64,000 bases of DNA from Enterococcus raffinosus (GCF_018917525.1 NZ_JAHLOS010000007.1:78095-142094), one strand, 5' to 3'; positions 36,388 to 45,813 are shown, numbered from the stretch's first letter. Numbers and translations are program-made. Notes: a model not told the origin generated them from the letters alone.

Positions 36388-36413
36388 ACTGCTGAAAATA
36401 ATTTCTCAACAGT
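36388..36413 (-). terminator. terminator after the TPM-protein tail gene
   Basis: On the minus strand an ACTGTTGA...TCAGCAGT stem is followed by TTTTTTACG, directly past the stop codon at 36415. It ends the two-frame TPM gene. Confidence 0.65.
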
Positions 36414-36414
36414 T

Positions 36415-36669
36415 TTACCAATCTGAACTTGCACCGCCAGTGCTGCCGCCGCCAAATGAATCTCCCCCGCCTGACGAGCTTCCACTGCCATATCTGTCAC
36501 TGCTGGAGCCACCCTCATTCCACAAATCCTTGTGATGATAATACACGGAGTATTGCTTCATTTCTTTCTTTTTCTGCGTAAACAAATCCATGAGCTTCAA
36601 GGTTCCAAAAGCATAATAGAAATGGTAGTAACGTGGCTTTTTATTTTTTAGCCGCTTATAGCGTTTCAC
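36415..36669 (-). CDS. basic and Gly/Ser-rich tail segment of the TPM protein (-1 frame)
   Basis: 84 aa if started at the GTG at 36669. It has a Lys/Tyr-rich stretch and then a Gly/Ser tail ending GGGSTGGASSDW, which is how TPM/YgcG-family proteins normally end. The GTG overlaps the TGA of the preceding frame (GTGA). Just before it lies A-AAA-AAA in the upstream reading frame, a classical -1 slippery heptamer. It is therefore probably the C-terminus of the 36666-37433 product, reached by programmed frameshifting, or a single gene split by a 7-A length change. A separate small protein is the third option. Confidence 0.65.
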   Translation of the reverse strand: MKRYKRLKNKKPRYYHFYYAFGTLKLMDLFTQKKKEMKQYSVYYHHKDLWNEGGSSSDRYGSGSSSGGGDSFGGGSTGGASSDW

Positions 36670-37433
36670 AATTTTTTTCTAGCAATCAATACTTCCGGTT
36701 CTTTACTATGAATCATTTTTCTAACCAAATAGCGTTGAAATTTCGGATCATCTTTCTCTAAATCATTTTTCAACTCAGCAGCAAATTCTCTGCGGCTTTT
36801 CCAATAGCTGTAAAGCTTCAATACTGGCGTCTCTAGAAAGGCATAAATAATCACGATCACAACCAGTGCCGGAAAGACATAGTTGCGAATAATCTGCCAA
36901 GCACTTTTACCTGCAAAATGTTTTTCAAAGAACCCTGGTTCAAAATCCTTGATCGTTTTTCTTCCTATTAAAATGTGATTAATATTACCTGTAACGATTT
37001 TGATCCCTTCATTATAATTTCCCCCGCGAAAATAGTCCTTTGCTTCTTCTGTCATAAGATCCATCGCCAAGGCATCAGGGATATCTCCTTCCAGACCGTA
37101 GCCTACTTCAATCCGTTGTTTACGATCCTTTACCGCAATCACATACATGATTCCAGAATCATACTCTTTATCCCCAACTCCCAGTTGATTGAACTTCTCA
37201 TTGGCAAAGTTCTCGATCGACTGATCAGCTGGCAGTTGTTTCAAAGTTACCACGGCTAGCTGAGGACGTAGCTCCAATTCTTTATATTTTTGATTGTATT
37301 GATAGATTTGTTCTTTCGTTTCGGAGGACAGGACATTTGCATGATCCTCCACATAGATATTCTCTGCTTGGACTGTGCCGCACCAGAATAATCCTATTAG
37401 TACCAACGAAAGAAAATAAAGTACCCGCTTCAT
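36666..37433 (-). CDS. TPM-domain membrane protein (YgcG/Psb32 family), N-terminal part
   Basis: 255 aa from the ATG at 37433, chosen for GGGTGAG just upstream. The signal peptide ends at VQAEN. A TPM domain covers about 25-150 (YVEDHANVLSS, AVVTLKQLP, DSGIMYVIAVKDRKQRIEVGYGLEGDIPDA). One TM near 180-200 (FPALVVIVIIYAFL) precedes a cytoplasmic basic region that stops at ARKKL. Relatives usually continue into a Gly/Ser-rich tail, here found in the -1 frame. The role in the family is poorly known (membrane or envelope quality control). Confidence 0.85.
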   Translation of the reverse strand: MKRVLYFLSLVLIGLFWCGTVQAENIYVEDHANVLSSETKEQIYQYNQKYKELELRPQLAVVTLKQLPADQSIENFANEKFNQLGVGDKEYDSGIMYVIAVKDRKQRIEVGYGLEGDIPDALAMDLMTEEAKDYFRGGNYNEGIKIVTGNINHILIGRKTIKDFEPGFFEKHFAGKSAWQIIRNYVFPALVVIVIIYAFLETPVLKLYSYWKSRREFAAELKNDLEKDDPKFQRYLVRKMIHSKEPEVLIARKKL

Positions 37434-37606
37434 TTTCTCACCCACTTTACTTTTCCTCAATTATGGCGGTTCTTCGCTTACCGTGCAATCACTTTTTCCT
37501 TACTTTGATTGCTTATGAATGAAAAGACCCTACTTGCAAAAAATCTTTTTTCCTATATTATTTCGCTTTTTTGGATAAATAGTTTCAGAAATATGCCAAA
37601 AAAGCA

Positions 37607-37644
37607 TTTACAATGGAATCGTTTTTTGTTTATAATTATTTTAA
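37607..37644 (+). promoter_or_regulatory. ahpCF promoter with PerR-type operator
   Basis: TTTACA (37607-37612), an 18-base spacer and TATAAT (37631-37636). The 15-mer TTATAATTATTTTAA at 37630-37644 overlaps the -10 and differs from the PerR box (TTATAATNATTATAA) at one specified position. Peroxide-responsive repression of ahpCF by PerR is expected. Confidence 0.75.
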
Positions 37645-37731
37645 ATAAAAGAAGATCAATACTAGTTTTTTCAGATTTTCTTTTATCAATTACGAGAATA
37701 TTTTCTCACTATTAAACAGGAGGGTACATTC

Positions 37732-38295
37732 ATGTCATTAATCGGAAAACAAGTTGAAGCGTTTCAAGCACAAGCCTATCGTCAAGGAAAATTTATCGAG
37801 GTTTCTGAAGAAGTACTACAAGGCAAATGGTCCGTCGTTTGTTTTTATCCAGCAGATTTTACTTTTGTTTGTCCAACAGAATTAGAGGATTTACAAGATC
37901 AATATGAAAAATTACAGGAGTTAGGTGTTGAGGTGTATTCTTGCTCAACAGATACTCATTTCACGCACAAAGCATGGCATGACACATCAGATGCCATCGG
38001 TAAGATCAACTACACGATGATCGGTGATCCTTCTCATCATATCTCACGTATCTTTGATGTGTTAGATGAAGAAGCAGGTTTGGCACAACGCGGAACCTTC
38101 ATCATTGACCCAGACGGCATTGTCCAAGCAATGGAAATCAATGCTGACGGAATTGGCCGTGATGCCAGCAGCTTGATCGACAAAATTCGCGCAGCGCAAT
38201 ACGTTCGCACTCATCCAGGTGAAGTTTGTCCTGCTAAATGGAAAGAAGACGGTGAAACGCTGAAACCAAGCTTTGACTTAGTCGGCAAGATTTAA
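37732..38295 (+). CDS. ahpC: alkyl hydroperoxide reductase peroxiredoxin subunit
   Basis: 187 aa, typical 2-Cys peroxiredoxin. The peroxidatic Cys is in [10 protein letters not shown] (about residue 47) and the resolving Cys in PGEVCPAKW (about 166). It reduces hydrogen peroxide and organic hydroperoxides and is recycled by AhpF, encoded nine bases downstream. A strong ribosome site (CAGGAGGG) and a PerR-type promoter precede it. Cytosolic. Confidence 0.97.
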   Translation: MSLIGKQVEAFQAQAYRQGKFIEVSEEVLQGKWSVVCFYPADFTFVCPTELEDLQDQYEKLQELGVEVYSCSTDTHFTHKAWHDTSDAIGKINYTMIGDPSHHISRIFDVLDEEAGLAQRGTFIIDPDGIVQAMEINADGIGRDASSLIDKIRAAQYVRTHPGEVCPAKWKEDGETLKPSFDLVGKI

Positions 38296-38304
38296 GGTGC
38301 TCCT

Positions 38305-39843
38305 ATGTTAGATAATGAAACGAAGGAACAACTAAAACAATATTTAGCCTTATTAGAATCAAAGATCGTTTTTTCAGCAAGTTTGGATGAATCTGAAGAG
38401 TCGAAAAAAGTAGAAGATTTCTTGGCTGAAGTCGCGGCGATGGATGATAAAATTTTGATCGAAACCAAGAATTTAAAACGGACCCCAAGCTTTGAGATTA
38501 ATCAGGTGGGCGCAGATGCTAGCGGCATCGTCTTTGCCGGTCTACCAATGGGACACGAATTTACTTCATTCATTCTAGCTTTGCTGCAAGTCAGCGGTCG
38601 GGCACCGAAGATTGATGATGTGCTGATTCAACAAATCAAATCGATTGATCGGGAGTTAGCATTTGAAACCTATGTCAGCCTAACCTGTCATAACTGCCCG
38701 GATGTCGTCCAAGCGTTGAACATTATGTCTGTGTTGAATCCAAAGATTTCGCACACTATGATCGAAGGCGGGATGTACCAAGCAGAAGTTGATGAAAAGG
38801 AAGTCATGGCCGTACCGACTGTTTTTCTAAACAATGAAGAATTTGATAGCGGTCGAATGACGATCGAACAGATTATCGAAAAAGTCAGCGGACCTTTGAG
38901 TGCGGATGAATTCGCCGATAAAGAAACCTTTGATGTTTTAGTCATCGGGGGCGGTCCTGCCGGTGCCAGTTCAGCAATTTATGCTGCTCGTAAAGGAATC
39001 AAGACCGGAATGGTCGTGGATACCTTCGGCGGTCAAGTCTTAGAAACGCTGGGAATCGAAAATGTGATCGGCACGCCTTACGTGGAAGGTCCACAATTAA
39101 TGCGTCAAGTGGAAGAACACGTGAAGCGGTACGATGTGGACATTATGAAGGGTCAACGTGCCAAATCTATTCAGAAAAACGACTTGATCGAAGTGGAATT
39201 AGAGAACGGCGCACAATTAACTGCGAAGTCTGCGATTCTTTCAACCGGTGCCCGTTGGCGTGCCATCAATGTTCCTGGTGAAAAGGAATTTAAGAATAAA
39301 GGCATCGCTTATTGTCCACATTGTGATGGCCCATTGTTCAAAGATAAAGAAGTTGTGGTGATTGGTGGCGGAAACTCAGGGATTGAAGCCGCCATTGACT
39401 TAGCTGGATTAGCGAAACATATTTATGTACTGGAATTTCTTCCTGAACTAAAGGCCGATCAAGTGTTGCAAGAAAAGCTTTACTCATTGTCGAATGTCAC
39501 GGTAATTACCAATGCAGCAACGAAGGAGATCACCGGTTCTTCCCATGTTGAAGCATTAACGTATACAGATCGCCTAACGAATGAGGAACATACCTTGAAT
39601 GTTGAGGGAGTCTTCATCCTGATCGGACTAATGCCGAATACTGAGTGGTTAGCCGATACCGTCGCTTTGAGCGATCGTGGTGAAATTCTAGTGGACAAAC
39701 ATGGCGCAACCAATGTAGAAGGCATTTTTGCCGCAGGCGATTGTACAGACAGCGCATATAAGCAAATCATTATCTCGATGGGCTCTGGAGCAACCGCTGC
39801 CCTCGGTGCATTTGATTATTTGATTCGACAAACAGTTAGTTAG
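38305..39843 (+). CDS. ahpF: alkyl hydroperoxide reductase flavoprotein subunit
   Basis: 512 aa. The N-terminal double thioredoxin-like domain carries CHNC (about 130), followed by an FAD domain (VLVIGGGPAGASSAIYAARKG) and an NAD(P)H domain (VVVIGGGNSGIEAA) with the redox pair CPHC (about 340). It passes electrons from NADH to AhpC. Full length for the family. It is cotranscribed with ahpC and followed by a strong terminator. Confidence 0.96.
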   Translation: MLDNETKEQLKQYLALLESKIVFSASLDESEESKKVEDFLAEVAAMDDKILIETKNLKRTPSFEINQVGADASGIVFAGLPMGHEFTSFILALLQVSGRAPKIDDVLIQQIKSIDRELAFETYVSLTCHNCPDVVQALNIMSVLNPKISHTMIEGGMYQAEVDEKEVMAVPTVFLNNEEFDSGRMTIEQIIEKVSGPLSADEFADKETFDVLVIGGGPAGASSAIYAARKGIKTGMVVDTFGGQVLETLGIENVIGTPYVEGPQLMRQVEEHVKRYDVDIMKGQRAKSIQKNDLIEVELENGAQLTAKSAILSTGARWRAINVPGEKEFKNKGIAYCPHCDGPLFKDKEVVVIGGGNSGIEAAIDLAGLAKHIYVLEFLPELKADQVLQEKLYSLSNVTVITNAATKEITGSSHVEALTYTDRLTNEEHTLNVEGVFILIGLMPNTEWLADTVALSDRGEILVDKHGATNVEGIFAAGDCTDSAYKQIIISMGSGATAALGAFDYLIRQTVS

Positions 39844-39846
39844 TAG

Positions 39847-39888
39847 AATAAGCCTCATTTTTCTAAAAACAGAAAAATGAGGCTTATT
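39847..39888 (+). terminator. terminator of ahpCF
   Basis: 18-bp perfect arms (39847-39864 and 39871-39888) with a six-base loop. A short T-rich stretch (TTTTCG) follows on the plus strand. Confidence 0.8.
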
Positions 39889-39902
39889 TTCGTTTCATGC
39901 TC

Positions 39903-39929
39903 AATACACTGCAAGAAGCTTAACTCGCA
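39903..39929 (+). repeat. 27-bp imperfect direct repeat, copy 1
   Basis: AATACACTGC, eight bases and TAACTCGCA. It matches 40059-40085 at 23 of 27 positions. It lies just after the ahpCF terminator. Function unknown. Confidence 0.6.
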
Positions 39930-40058
39930 GCTAGCTCAGTTGAATGGTAATCATTTTTCCAAAAGCGTGAAAAATGACTTCTATTCTCGTACGCATACGA
40001 TTAGGCTAAACTGCTTGTTCATTAATTTGTTAAAAAATCATATCTATACTTCAAACTT

Positions 40059-40085
40059 AATACACTGCGAAAGGCCTAACTCGCA
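40059..40085 (+). repeat. 27-bp imperfect direct repeat, copy 2
   Basis: Second copy of the 39903-39929 repeat, directly beside the spx-side terminator. The 130 bases between the copies hold no gene I can see. Confidence 0.6.
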
Positions 40086-40089
40086 AAAT

Positions 40090-40135
40090 AATCCCCATCC
40101 TGTTCCTACCAACAAAAAAGAACGGGATGGGGATT
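40090..40135 (-). terminator. terminator of the Spx-family gene
   Basis: Arms 40090-40105 and 40120-40135 (AATCCCCATCC type, one mismatch), followed on the minus strand by ATTTTGCG. It lies 18 bases past the stop of the Spx-like gene. Confidence 0.7.
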
Positions 40136-40152
40136 CATCTATATTTATGTCT

Positions 40153-40578
40153 TTATACAAGACTTTCTTTTTTCAGATCCATATAGAGTAAAACTCTAGA
40201 CATTTTTTTCGAAGTCACTCTACGAACTTCTCTCGGAATAAACTGATGTATCTCATCTTCGTTGTAACCTACTTGGAATTTCGTTTCATTAAAAACGAGT
40301 GGTCGTCTCAATAAGCTAGGATATTTTTCAATGATAGTAACTAATTCACTTAGAGATAGCTCATCGAAATCAACGTCTAATTTTTCATAGACCTTTGAAC
40401 GTGTGGAAATAATTTCATCTGTTCCTGTTTCAGTCATTGAGAGAATTTCTTTAATTTCGTCCTTCGTTAACGGATTAGACATAATATTTCTTTCTTCAAA
40501 CTCAAGTCCATTTTCTATTAACCAAGCTTTTGCTTTCCTACATGATGTACAACTAGCTGACGTATACAATTTAATCAT
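40153..40578 (-). CDS. spx: Spx/ArsC-family transcriptional regulator
   Basis: 141 aa, thioredoxin-like fold. The redox switch CTSC is at residues 10-13 (YTSASCTSCRKAKAWL). KYPSLLRRPLVF and the C-terminal basic region match Spx rather than arsenate reductase. Spx proteins bind the RNA polymerase alpha subunit and redirect transcription under thiol stress. Firmicutes often have several copies, so this may be a paralogue (SpxA or SpxB). It is convergent with ahpCF, another oxidative-stress unit. Confidence 0.9.
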   Translation of the reverse strand: MIKLYTSASCTSCRKAKAWLIENGLEFEERNIMSNPLTKDEIKEILSMTETGTDEIISTRSKVYEKLDVDFDELSLSELVTIIEKYPSLLRRPLVFNETKFQVGYNEDEIHQFIPREVRRVTSKKMSRVLLYMDLKKESLV

Positions 40579-41415
40579 TTTACATTCACCCTTCTAATTC
40601 ATTATTTTAATAACACGAGTTGTTCTACACCTATTACAATACAAGATTTACAGGCATATGTTAAACAATTCACTTTCTTAAGTATCAAAAAATGATACTT
40701 AGTCACAATGAAAAATTTTATATTATAACTTAAAATAATACTTATTCTAAATAAGGTATACATGACATGATAGAAAGATTATAAGTAGTACAAGCTTTAT
40801 AAAGTTTCTTGTATAGAAACATTAGATAACACTCGTAATGTTTAAAAGAGGTGATTACTCAATTATTTCTTTAACAAAGTAAAAGATGATTGAGGATGAT
40901 AAAATAGTTCTTTTTATTATTATTTAGTTTTTCTCCTAAATATAAGCTAGCATTGTTAATGTTATTAGAGGTCTCTAAGTGATCATTTGAATGACTATGG
41001 TATCAAGTTCTGTTTGTTATAATTATTTCCATTTTTCTGACACGCTATGTTCGTTTTCCAAAGAATCTATGATTACGTTTTAGTGTAGTCAATAGCTTTC
41101 TTACTATTTACTATCTCTAAAACGAATAATTCCGCGAATCAAACGGTTCTGTTTGAATATTAAGCAACAATTGAACATATTTATGTGTCATCATCAATAA
41201 TTTGCCATTCGGACCTATTTTCCAATAACGATTTTTTTACCTACAATTTAGCTCTTCTACATTTTTTAACCGAGTCTGAATTAACATTTTTGGTGTGTAA
41301 CACCTAGCTCTGTGATTGAAAGCTTTTTAGTTTAACTTCACAAATAAGTTGGACGTAGAACAAATAGAAAGTCATTTAGATAATCTTATCATTCAGAATA
41401 ACGACTAAATACGCA
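40579..41415. other. intergenic region with no recognised gene
   Basis: About 840 AT-rich bases between spx and the 3D-domain protein gene. No open frame with a ribosome site, RNA gene or clear repeat is visible. The right part may hold the spx promoter; a possible weak pair on the minus strand is TTGTAA and TGTTAT near 40610-40640. Confidence 0.5.
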
Positions 41416-41418
41416 AAA

Positions 41419-41456
41419 AAAGCACCGTCTGAAATCCTATGATCTCAAACGGTGCT
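41419..41456 (-). terminator. terminator of the 3D-domain protein gene
   Basis: Arms AAGCACCGT (41419-41427) and ACGGTGCTT (41448-41456), followed on the minus strand by a run of T and GCG. It sits ten bases past the stop. Confidence 0.8.
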
Positions 41457-41465
41457 TAACTTGTC

Positions 41466-42641
41466 TTAACTAATAACGGTCACAGTTACTGAACGACGTC
41501 CCCATTGGATACATTGTTCAACCGTTGGAAAATGGACATCAATAATATTTCCTTTGATGGCACCACCGGTATCACCAGCGATTGCAATTCCATAGCCAGA
41601 TACTTCTACCATTGAACCTAATGGAATGACACTTGGATCAACAGCTACAACCTGTGGGTTTTGACGTAAGTCAATCCCCATCGCTGTAAAAAATGTATTC
41701 ACTGACTCTGCACATGAATAACCCGTTGATTCCATTTGCATCGTACGACCGGATGTCGTCGGTGTGCTTGGTGCTGGTTGCGCTGGTTCTTGTTTTGGTT
41801 GTTCACTTGTTTGTGTTGTTTGTTGTGAACTTGACGCTGATGCAGCTGGTTTTGACGCTTGAGCAGAGGCTTGCGATGACGCTTCAGCCCTCGCCTTTTC
41901 TTGTGCCTGTGCTGTCGCAGCTTTTGATGCTTTTTCAGCTTCCGTCGCTTTTGCTTCTTTCTCCGCTTTTTCCGCTTGTGCTTTTTCAGCAGCTTGGCGG
42001 GCTTTTTCTACTTCTTTGTCTTGGCTGATTTTTTCTAAGCTAGTTTTATTATCGGCTAACTCTTGCTTCAAGTTGGCCATTTTTTCATCTAACTTCGTCG
42101 TTTCAGCTTCCAGACTTTGACTATTTTGTTTTAATTGGGCTTGTGTTTTTTCTTGTGTTGCTTTTAGTTCGGTTAATTTGTCTTTAGCCTCGCCTAGACT
42201 AGCAACTTTTGTTTTCTCTGCATTTTGGATAACGGACATCGCAAAGGCACGATTCAAAAACTCACCAAAATCCTTTGATTCCAATAATGCATTAATCGAA
42301 CGATCCGTCATACCATTGACTTGAGCAGTTTTCATCCGCTCTGCAATTGCTTCTTTACGCTGTTCAATCTTTTTTTCTGTTTCCACAATATCTGTTTTGG
42401 TCTTTTCCAAAACTGCTTCATTCTCACTAATTTTTGTCCGAATATTGTTAACTTCTTGATATTTTTCGTTGACATCATTCAGTGCGATCTGTAATTCTCC
42501 GCTGATTTTATCACTTTGTTGAGCGATTGCGGATTCTTTTTTATCTAACTCATTCAGTGACTCTGCCTGTGCAAAGACTGGTAAAAGTACGTTAGCACCC
42601 AACAATAGCGTGGCAACGAACCCAAACATTTGCTTTCTCAC
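41466..42641 (-). CDS. secreted coiled-coil protein with C-terminal 3D domain (wall hydrolase)
   Basis: 391 aa. GTG start at 42641, supported by AAAGGTGG eight bases upstream. The signal peptide is cut near AQAES. A PcsB/Usp45-like coiled coil runs from about 28 to 225, then an Ala/Lys/Glu- and Ser/Gln-rich linker to about 300. The C-terminal 3D domain (about 305-391) has the Asp-rich signature in GDTGGAIKGNIIDVHF, shared with YocH- and MltA-type lytic transglycosylases. The coiled coil probably docks to FtsEX-type division machinery, as in PcsB. TATAAT at 42674-42679 on the minus strand is a likely -10. Single-gene unit. Confidence 0.88.
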   Translation of the reverse strand: MRKQMFGFVATLLLGANVLLPVFAQAESLNELDKKESAIAQQSDKISGELQIALNDVNEKYQEVNNIRTKISENEAVLEKTKTDIVETEKKIEQRKEAIAERMKTAQVNGMTDRSINALLESKDFGEFLNRAFAMSVIQNAEKTKVASLGEAKDKLTELKATQEKTQAQLKQNSQSLEAETTKLDEKMANLKQELADNKTSLEKISQDKEVEKARQAAEKAQAEKAEKEAKATEAEKASKAATAQAQEKARAEASSQASAQASKPAASASSSQQTTQTSEQPKQEPAQPAPSTPTTSGRTMQMESTGYSCAESVNTFFTAMGIDLRQNPQVVAVDPSVIPLGSMVEVSGYGIAIAGDTGGAIKGNIIDVHFPTVEQCIQWGRRSVTVTVIS

Positions 42642-42785
42642 TTAAAAGTCCACCTTTCTATTTACCCTCAGTTATTATACGAGAAAATGACGGACTTTTT
42701 GTTTCACCAACATTACATTTCATTACAAAATGATCGGTGTTTTAGTAACATTTGTTTTATTTTCCTCAAATCGCACAAAAAAGAT

Positions 42786-42810
42786 AGTCCCTTCAAGCTT
42801 TGAAGGGACT
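42786..42810 (-). terminator. terminator of the CmpB-family gene
   Basis: Near-perfect palindrome with AGTCCCTTCAA arms, followed on the minus strand by ATCTTTTTTG. It begins about 25 bases after the stop at 42835. Confidence 0.75.
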
Positions 42811-42834
42811 AATTTTTGTCATATTTTTGTAATA

Positions 42835-43614
42835 TTATTTTTTCCGTAGCTCTTTAGATAACTGGCGTATCTCCGTTAAAGGGCTTTTTATTTCCTTCGA
42901 TTTCATATTTGGGAAGCTATTCAAGAAGCGGCGTTCTTGGAAATTCAGCCTTGGCAGTTGTTTACGCCACTCAGGCTGTTCTTTGATTTCAGCCATCCAA
43001 CCCTGGCGACGTTCTTCTGCTGCTACCTTTAATTCTCCAAGATCTGCTTGCAGCTGTTCTTTCTTATCTTGGATCGTAGCACTCATCTTGTTTATCGCCT
43101 GACGCAATGATGCAAGGTTCGCTAGGGTAAAACCTAGATCAAAACTTGTTACCATTAATAGAAGCATTGGTAGAAAGATACCAAAACGCTGCTGCCAGAT
43201 ACTAACGACACTCATTAAATAAGGATTTAAAACACGAACGATAAACACACAGGCAATGCCCCAAAAGATGGAGACTGGTACGGCCACCCGTCCATTGATA
43301 TTCAATGGAACATCCTTATAATCCCATAATGTCAGATGAAAAATTTTCTCTAATAAAAAGCTGGTCAGATATTCCAAGGCGGTCACGAGAATCAGCGCTA
43401 AGAAAAACAGGAGCACGATATTCTGCTGATAGGGTTCAATAAAATAAAGCACGCCAACGACTCCAAAACCGTAGATTGGTGTGATTGGTCCTAATAGGAA
43501 GCCGCGATACACGAAATGTTTCGCCTTGATCGAGCAATAAATCGTCTCCCATAACCAACCAATAAATGAATAGCAAAAAAATAAGAGCACAATGATCGTA
43601 AATATTTTTTCCAT
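42835..43614 (-). CDS. CmpB-family integral membrane protein (putative ABC permease)
   Basis: 259 aa. Five to six TM segments in the first 165 residues, with SFIGWLWETIYCSIKAKHFVYRGFLLGP and PIYGFGVV, the signature of the family annotated as putative ABC-transporter permease (PF06541 type). A charged cytoplasmic tail with a short coiled coil follows. No ATPase partner is nearby, so the transporter label is doubtful. Monocistronic, with GGAGGAAG before the ATG. Confidence 0.82.
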   Translation of the reverse strand: MEKIFTIIVLLFFCYSFIGWLWETIYCSIKAKHFVYRGFLLGPITPIYGFGVVGVLYFIEPYQQNIVLLFFLALILVTALEYLTSFLLEKIFHLTLWDYKDVPLNINGRVAVPVSIFWGIACVFIVRVLNPYLMSVVSIWQQRFGIFLPMLLLMVTSFDLGFTLANLASLRQAINKMSATIQDKKEQLQADLGELKVAAEERRQGWMAEIKEQPEWRKQLPRLNFQERRFLNSFPNMKSKEIKSPLTEIRQLSKELRKK

Positions 43615-44193
43615 TTTCTTCCTCCATTAAACGAATGCTTGGCTTTCATTATTCCACGGATAGTCAGAAAATGCTAGTTTCATGGGTAAAGCTTCCACAA
43701 TGTGCCTTGTGCTTAACTTCAGAAAGCATCTTGCCTGTCTAACTTTTGAATTCTCTATAGCGGTTCTGCATAACCTTGTGGATAGACCGCTTCAACTGTA
43801 GCAGCGAAAACTCTTGTAGCTGCCTTTCAGTTAACATTTTTTCGCTAACTAGACTTGTCCATTAAGCGTTGTATTTTCTGTAGCCAATTTTTCGGAAAAT
43901 TTCGTTGACTCAACCCAACGAAGTAAGTAATCGACTATAAAAATGGCTGATTCAACACATTAGAAAGCACTTATTTTTTTCATGTATTTACAATTAAAGC
44001 TTGTTTTTAACGGTTCCTCCCTTTATGATTTTTATATAGAAAACGTTTTTATCGAAGGACTATTGTTACTATATCTGTATATTTATTTTAAACATTGTCA
44101 CTTTCAGTAATTGAAAATTATCGATTTATTATTTTCGTAAAAAGTTTTATTTAGTCAAAAATATTGACTTCAAAAAAGTAGGAGGTAACGACG
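43615..44193. other. divergent intergenic region upstream of the Mga-like gene
   Basis: About 580 bases between divergent genes. No gene is evident. It must hold the promoters of both flanking genes; I see no clear operator. AT content rises towards the Mga-like start. Confidence 0.5.
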
Positions 44194-45732
44194 ATGGATT
44201 TTCGCACAACTTTAGGAACCAGCAATAAACGCCGCTTGTTGTTGTTAGAGCATTTATACTATCAACGAGATGGTCTATCTAGTGCTCAATTATTAAGCTT
44301 GCTGAACTGTTCCCTGCCGATCCTATTGAACGATATCGATTTGATCAATTCTGAAAAACCAAATGTCCTCCAAATTCTCAAAGTGAAGGGCTTGTTTCGT
44401 CTTGTCATGGATAAATCAATGAGCCTCGGGAGTATCTATGCGGATTTTCTAAATGCCTGTCCTGAATTTCAAATCATCGAGGAACTTCTTTATGAAGAAT
44501 GCGAAAATATTACTGCACTCTCTAAAAAACTATATTTAAGCTCTTCTAATACTCAACGCTATTTAAAAAAAATCGAAACTACCCTAACTGAAGCAGGAAT
44601 GGAACTTCATTATCGTCCACTACGATTAGAAGGAAACGAAGGTGAAATTCGAAATTTCTATTACCGCTTTTATACTGAACGACAAAGTGCCTTCGAAAGT
44701 ACTCTGCCTAAACTACCGACTGAGCATTATCACATCATCGAAACATATATCCAAGAGTTTATCGAAATGAACTGTATTCATGAGAAATATGTTTATGAGA
44801 AACGTTTGATCTACAATATGTATATTAGTTTTTGGCGACTAAAAAGCGGACATGAATTTCCTAAAAAAGAATTAAGAAGAAATGCCATTCTTCTTCCAAC
44901 AGGTATTTCCTATAATAAATTAAAGCAGGCCGTTAAAGAAGGGGTAGGATTGAAGCTCACTATGGACATGATTCAAGACACTCTCTGGCTAACTTTTTCA
45001 GACGCTATTGTCTTTAGTTTGCTACATCGAGAAGTCGCATTACTGGATAATCCTAAATACCGAAGATTATTCGTGCAACACTATGCTTTAGCTAAAGAAT
45101 TTGATGAGATGTTAGGAAATCGCCTCAGCAACTTGAATCGTTTAGATATCGCCACTGTTTTATGCAACGATTTATACTTGTGTGATCCAAATGGAAAATA
45201 TATTGGCGTACTCTGGCGTAATCGTTCTGTATTTGTCGAACAAGCTTCAAAGGTTTATCAGCGCGGCGTTCAAAAAATCCGTACATTGGTAGAACGATTT
45301 GTGAAAAAATATAATATGTATCAAGAAAAAGACTTTATCCAAAATTATGTGTATCTATTAATCACGACAGAAGTATATAGTATGGAATGGCTGGCAAGTC
45401 AGGATCAACCGCTAAAAATTTTGTTATTATCTGATTTAGCACCAACAGAAGAGACCTTTTTAGCAAAACAGATTTCTGAAAATATCTATGGTAACTTCAC
45501 TATTACGCACTTTGAAAAATTATCGGGTGGTTTACCTAATCTAAAAAAAGAATTGAAAAATTATGATTGTCTAATCACAACAGGTTCATCCGAAGGTTTG
45601 CCAAAAGATTACCCAGTCGTCGTGATTGATCCATTCATCACTAATCAAAGCAGGAATTTCATTCAAGAAACAATCAGCGATCTCTCAAAGCAACATGAGC
45701 TATCTAAAATTGAAGAAGTTACAAAGGAGTGA
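44194..45732 (+). CDS. Mga/AtxA-like transcriptional regulator
   Basis: 512 aa. N-terminal helix-turn-helix domains (about 10-60 and 95-160: SSAQLLSLLNCSLPILLNDI and NITALSKKLYLSSSNTQRYL) are followed by a long PRD-like helical region and a C-terminal EIIB-like domain (KILLLSDLAPTEE, about 405-505). This is the Mga/AtxA architecture, whose activity is tuned by PTS phosphorylation and which often controls surface and virulence genes. Its targets here are unknown; the pilus or polysaccharide loci are candidates by analogy only. Ribosome site TAGGAGG. It stands alone. Confidence 0.87.
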   Translation: MDFRTTLGTSNKRRLLLLEHLYYQRDGLSSAQLLSLLNCSLPILLNDIDLINSEKPNVLQILKVKGLFRLVMDKSMSLGSIYADFLNACPEFQIIEELLYEECENITALSKKLYLSSSNTQRYLKKIETTLTEAGMELHYRPLRLEGNEGEIRNFYYRFYTERQSAFESTLPKLPTEHYHIIETYIQEFIEMNCIHEKYVYEKRLIYNMYISFWRLKSGHEFPKKELRRNAILLPTGISYNKLKQAVKEGVGLKLTMDMIQDTLWLTFSDAIVFSLLHREVALLDNPKYRRLFVQHYALAKEFDEMLGNRLSNLNRLDIATVLCNDLYLCDPNGKYIGVLWRNRSVFVEQASKVYQRGVQKIRTLVERFVKKYNMYQEKDFIQNYVYLLITTEVYSMEWLASQDQPLKILLLSDLAPTEETFLAKQISENIYGNFTITHFEKLSGGLPNLKKELKNYDCLITTGSSEGLPKDYPVVVIDPFITNQSRNFIQETISDLSKQHELSKIEEVTKE

Positions 45733-45747
45733 AAGAATTTTTCACTC
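45727..45747 (+). terminator. terminator overlapping the Mga-like stop codon
   Basis: GAGTGAAA (45727-45734), a five-base loop and TTTCACTC (45740-45747), followed by a run of T. It overlaps the TGA stop. Confidence 0.85.
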
Positions 45748-45813
45748 TTTTTTATTTGACCTGTCTTCTAAGCAATGAATAGCTTTTCTGACAATTCTAA
45801 GTATATTCTTCGG

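Noticed and set aside
37509..37715. 68-codon plus-strand frame upstream of ahpC
   Set aside because: It runs through the ahpC promoter and PerR box and has no ribosome site.
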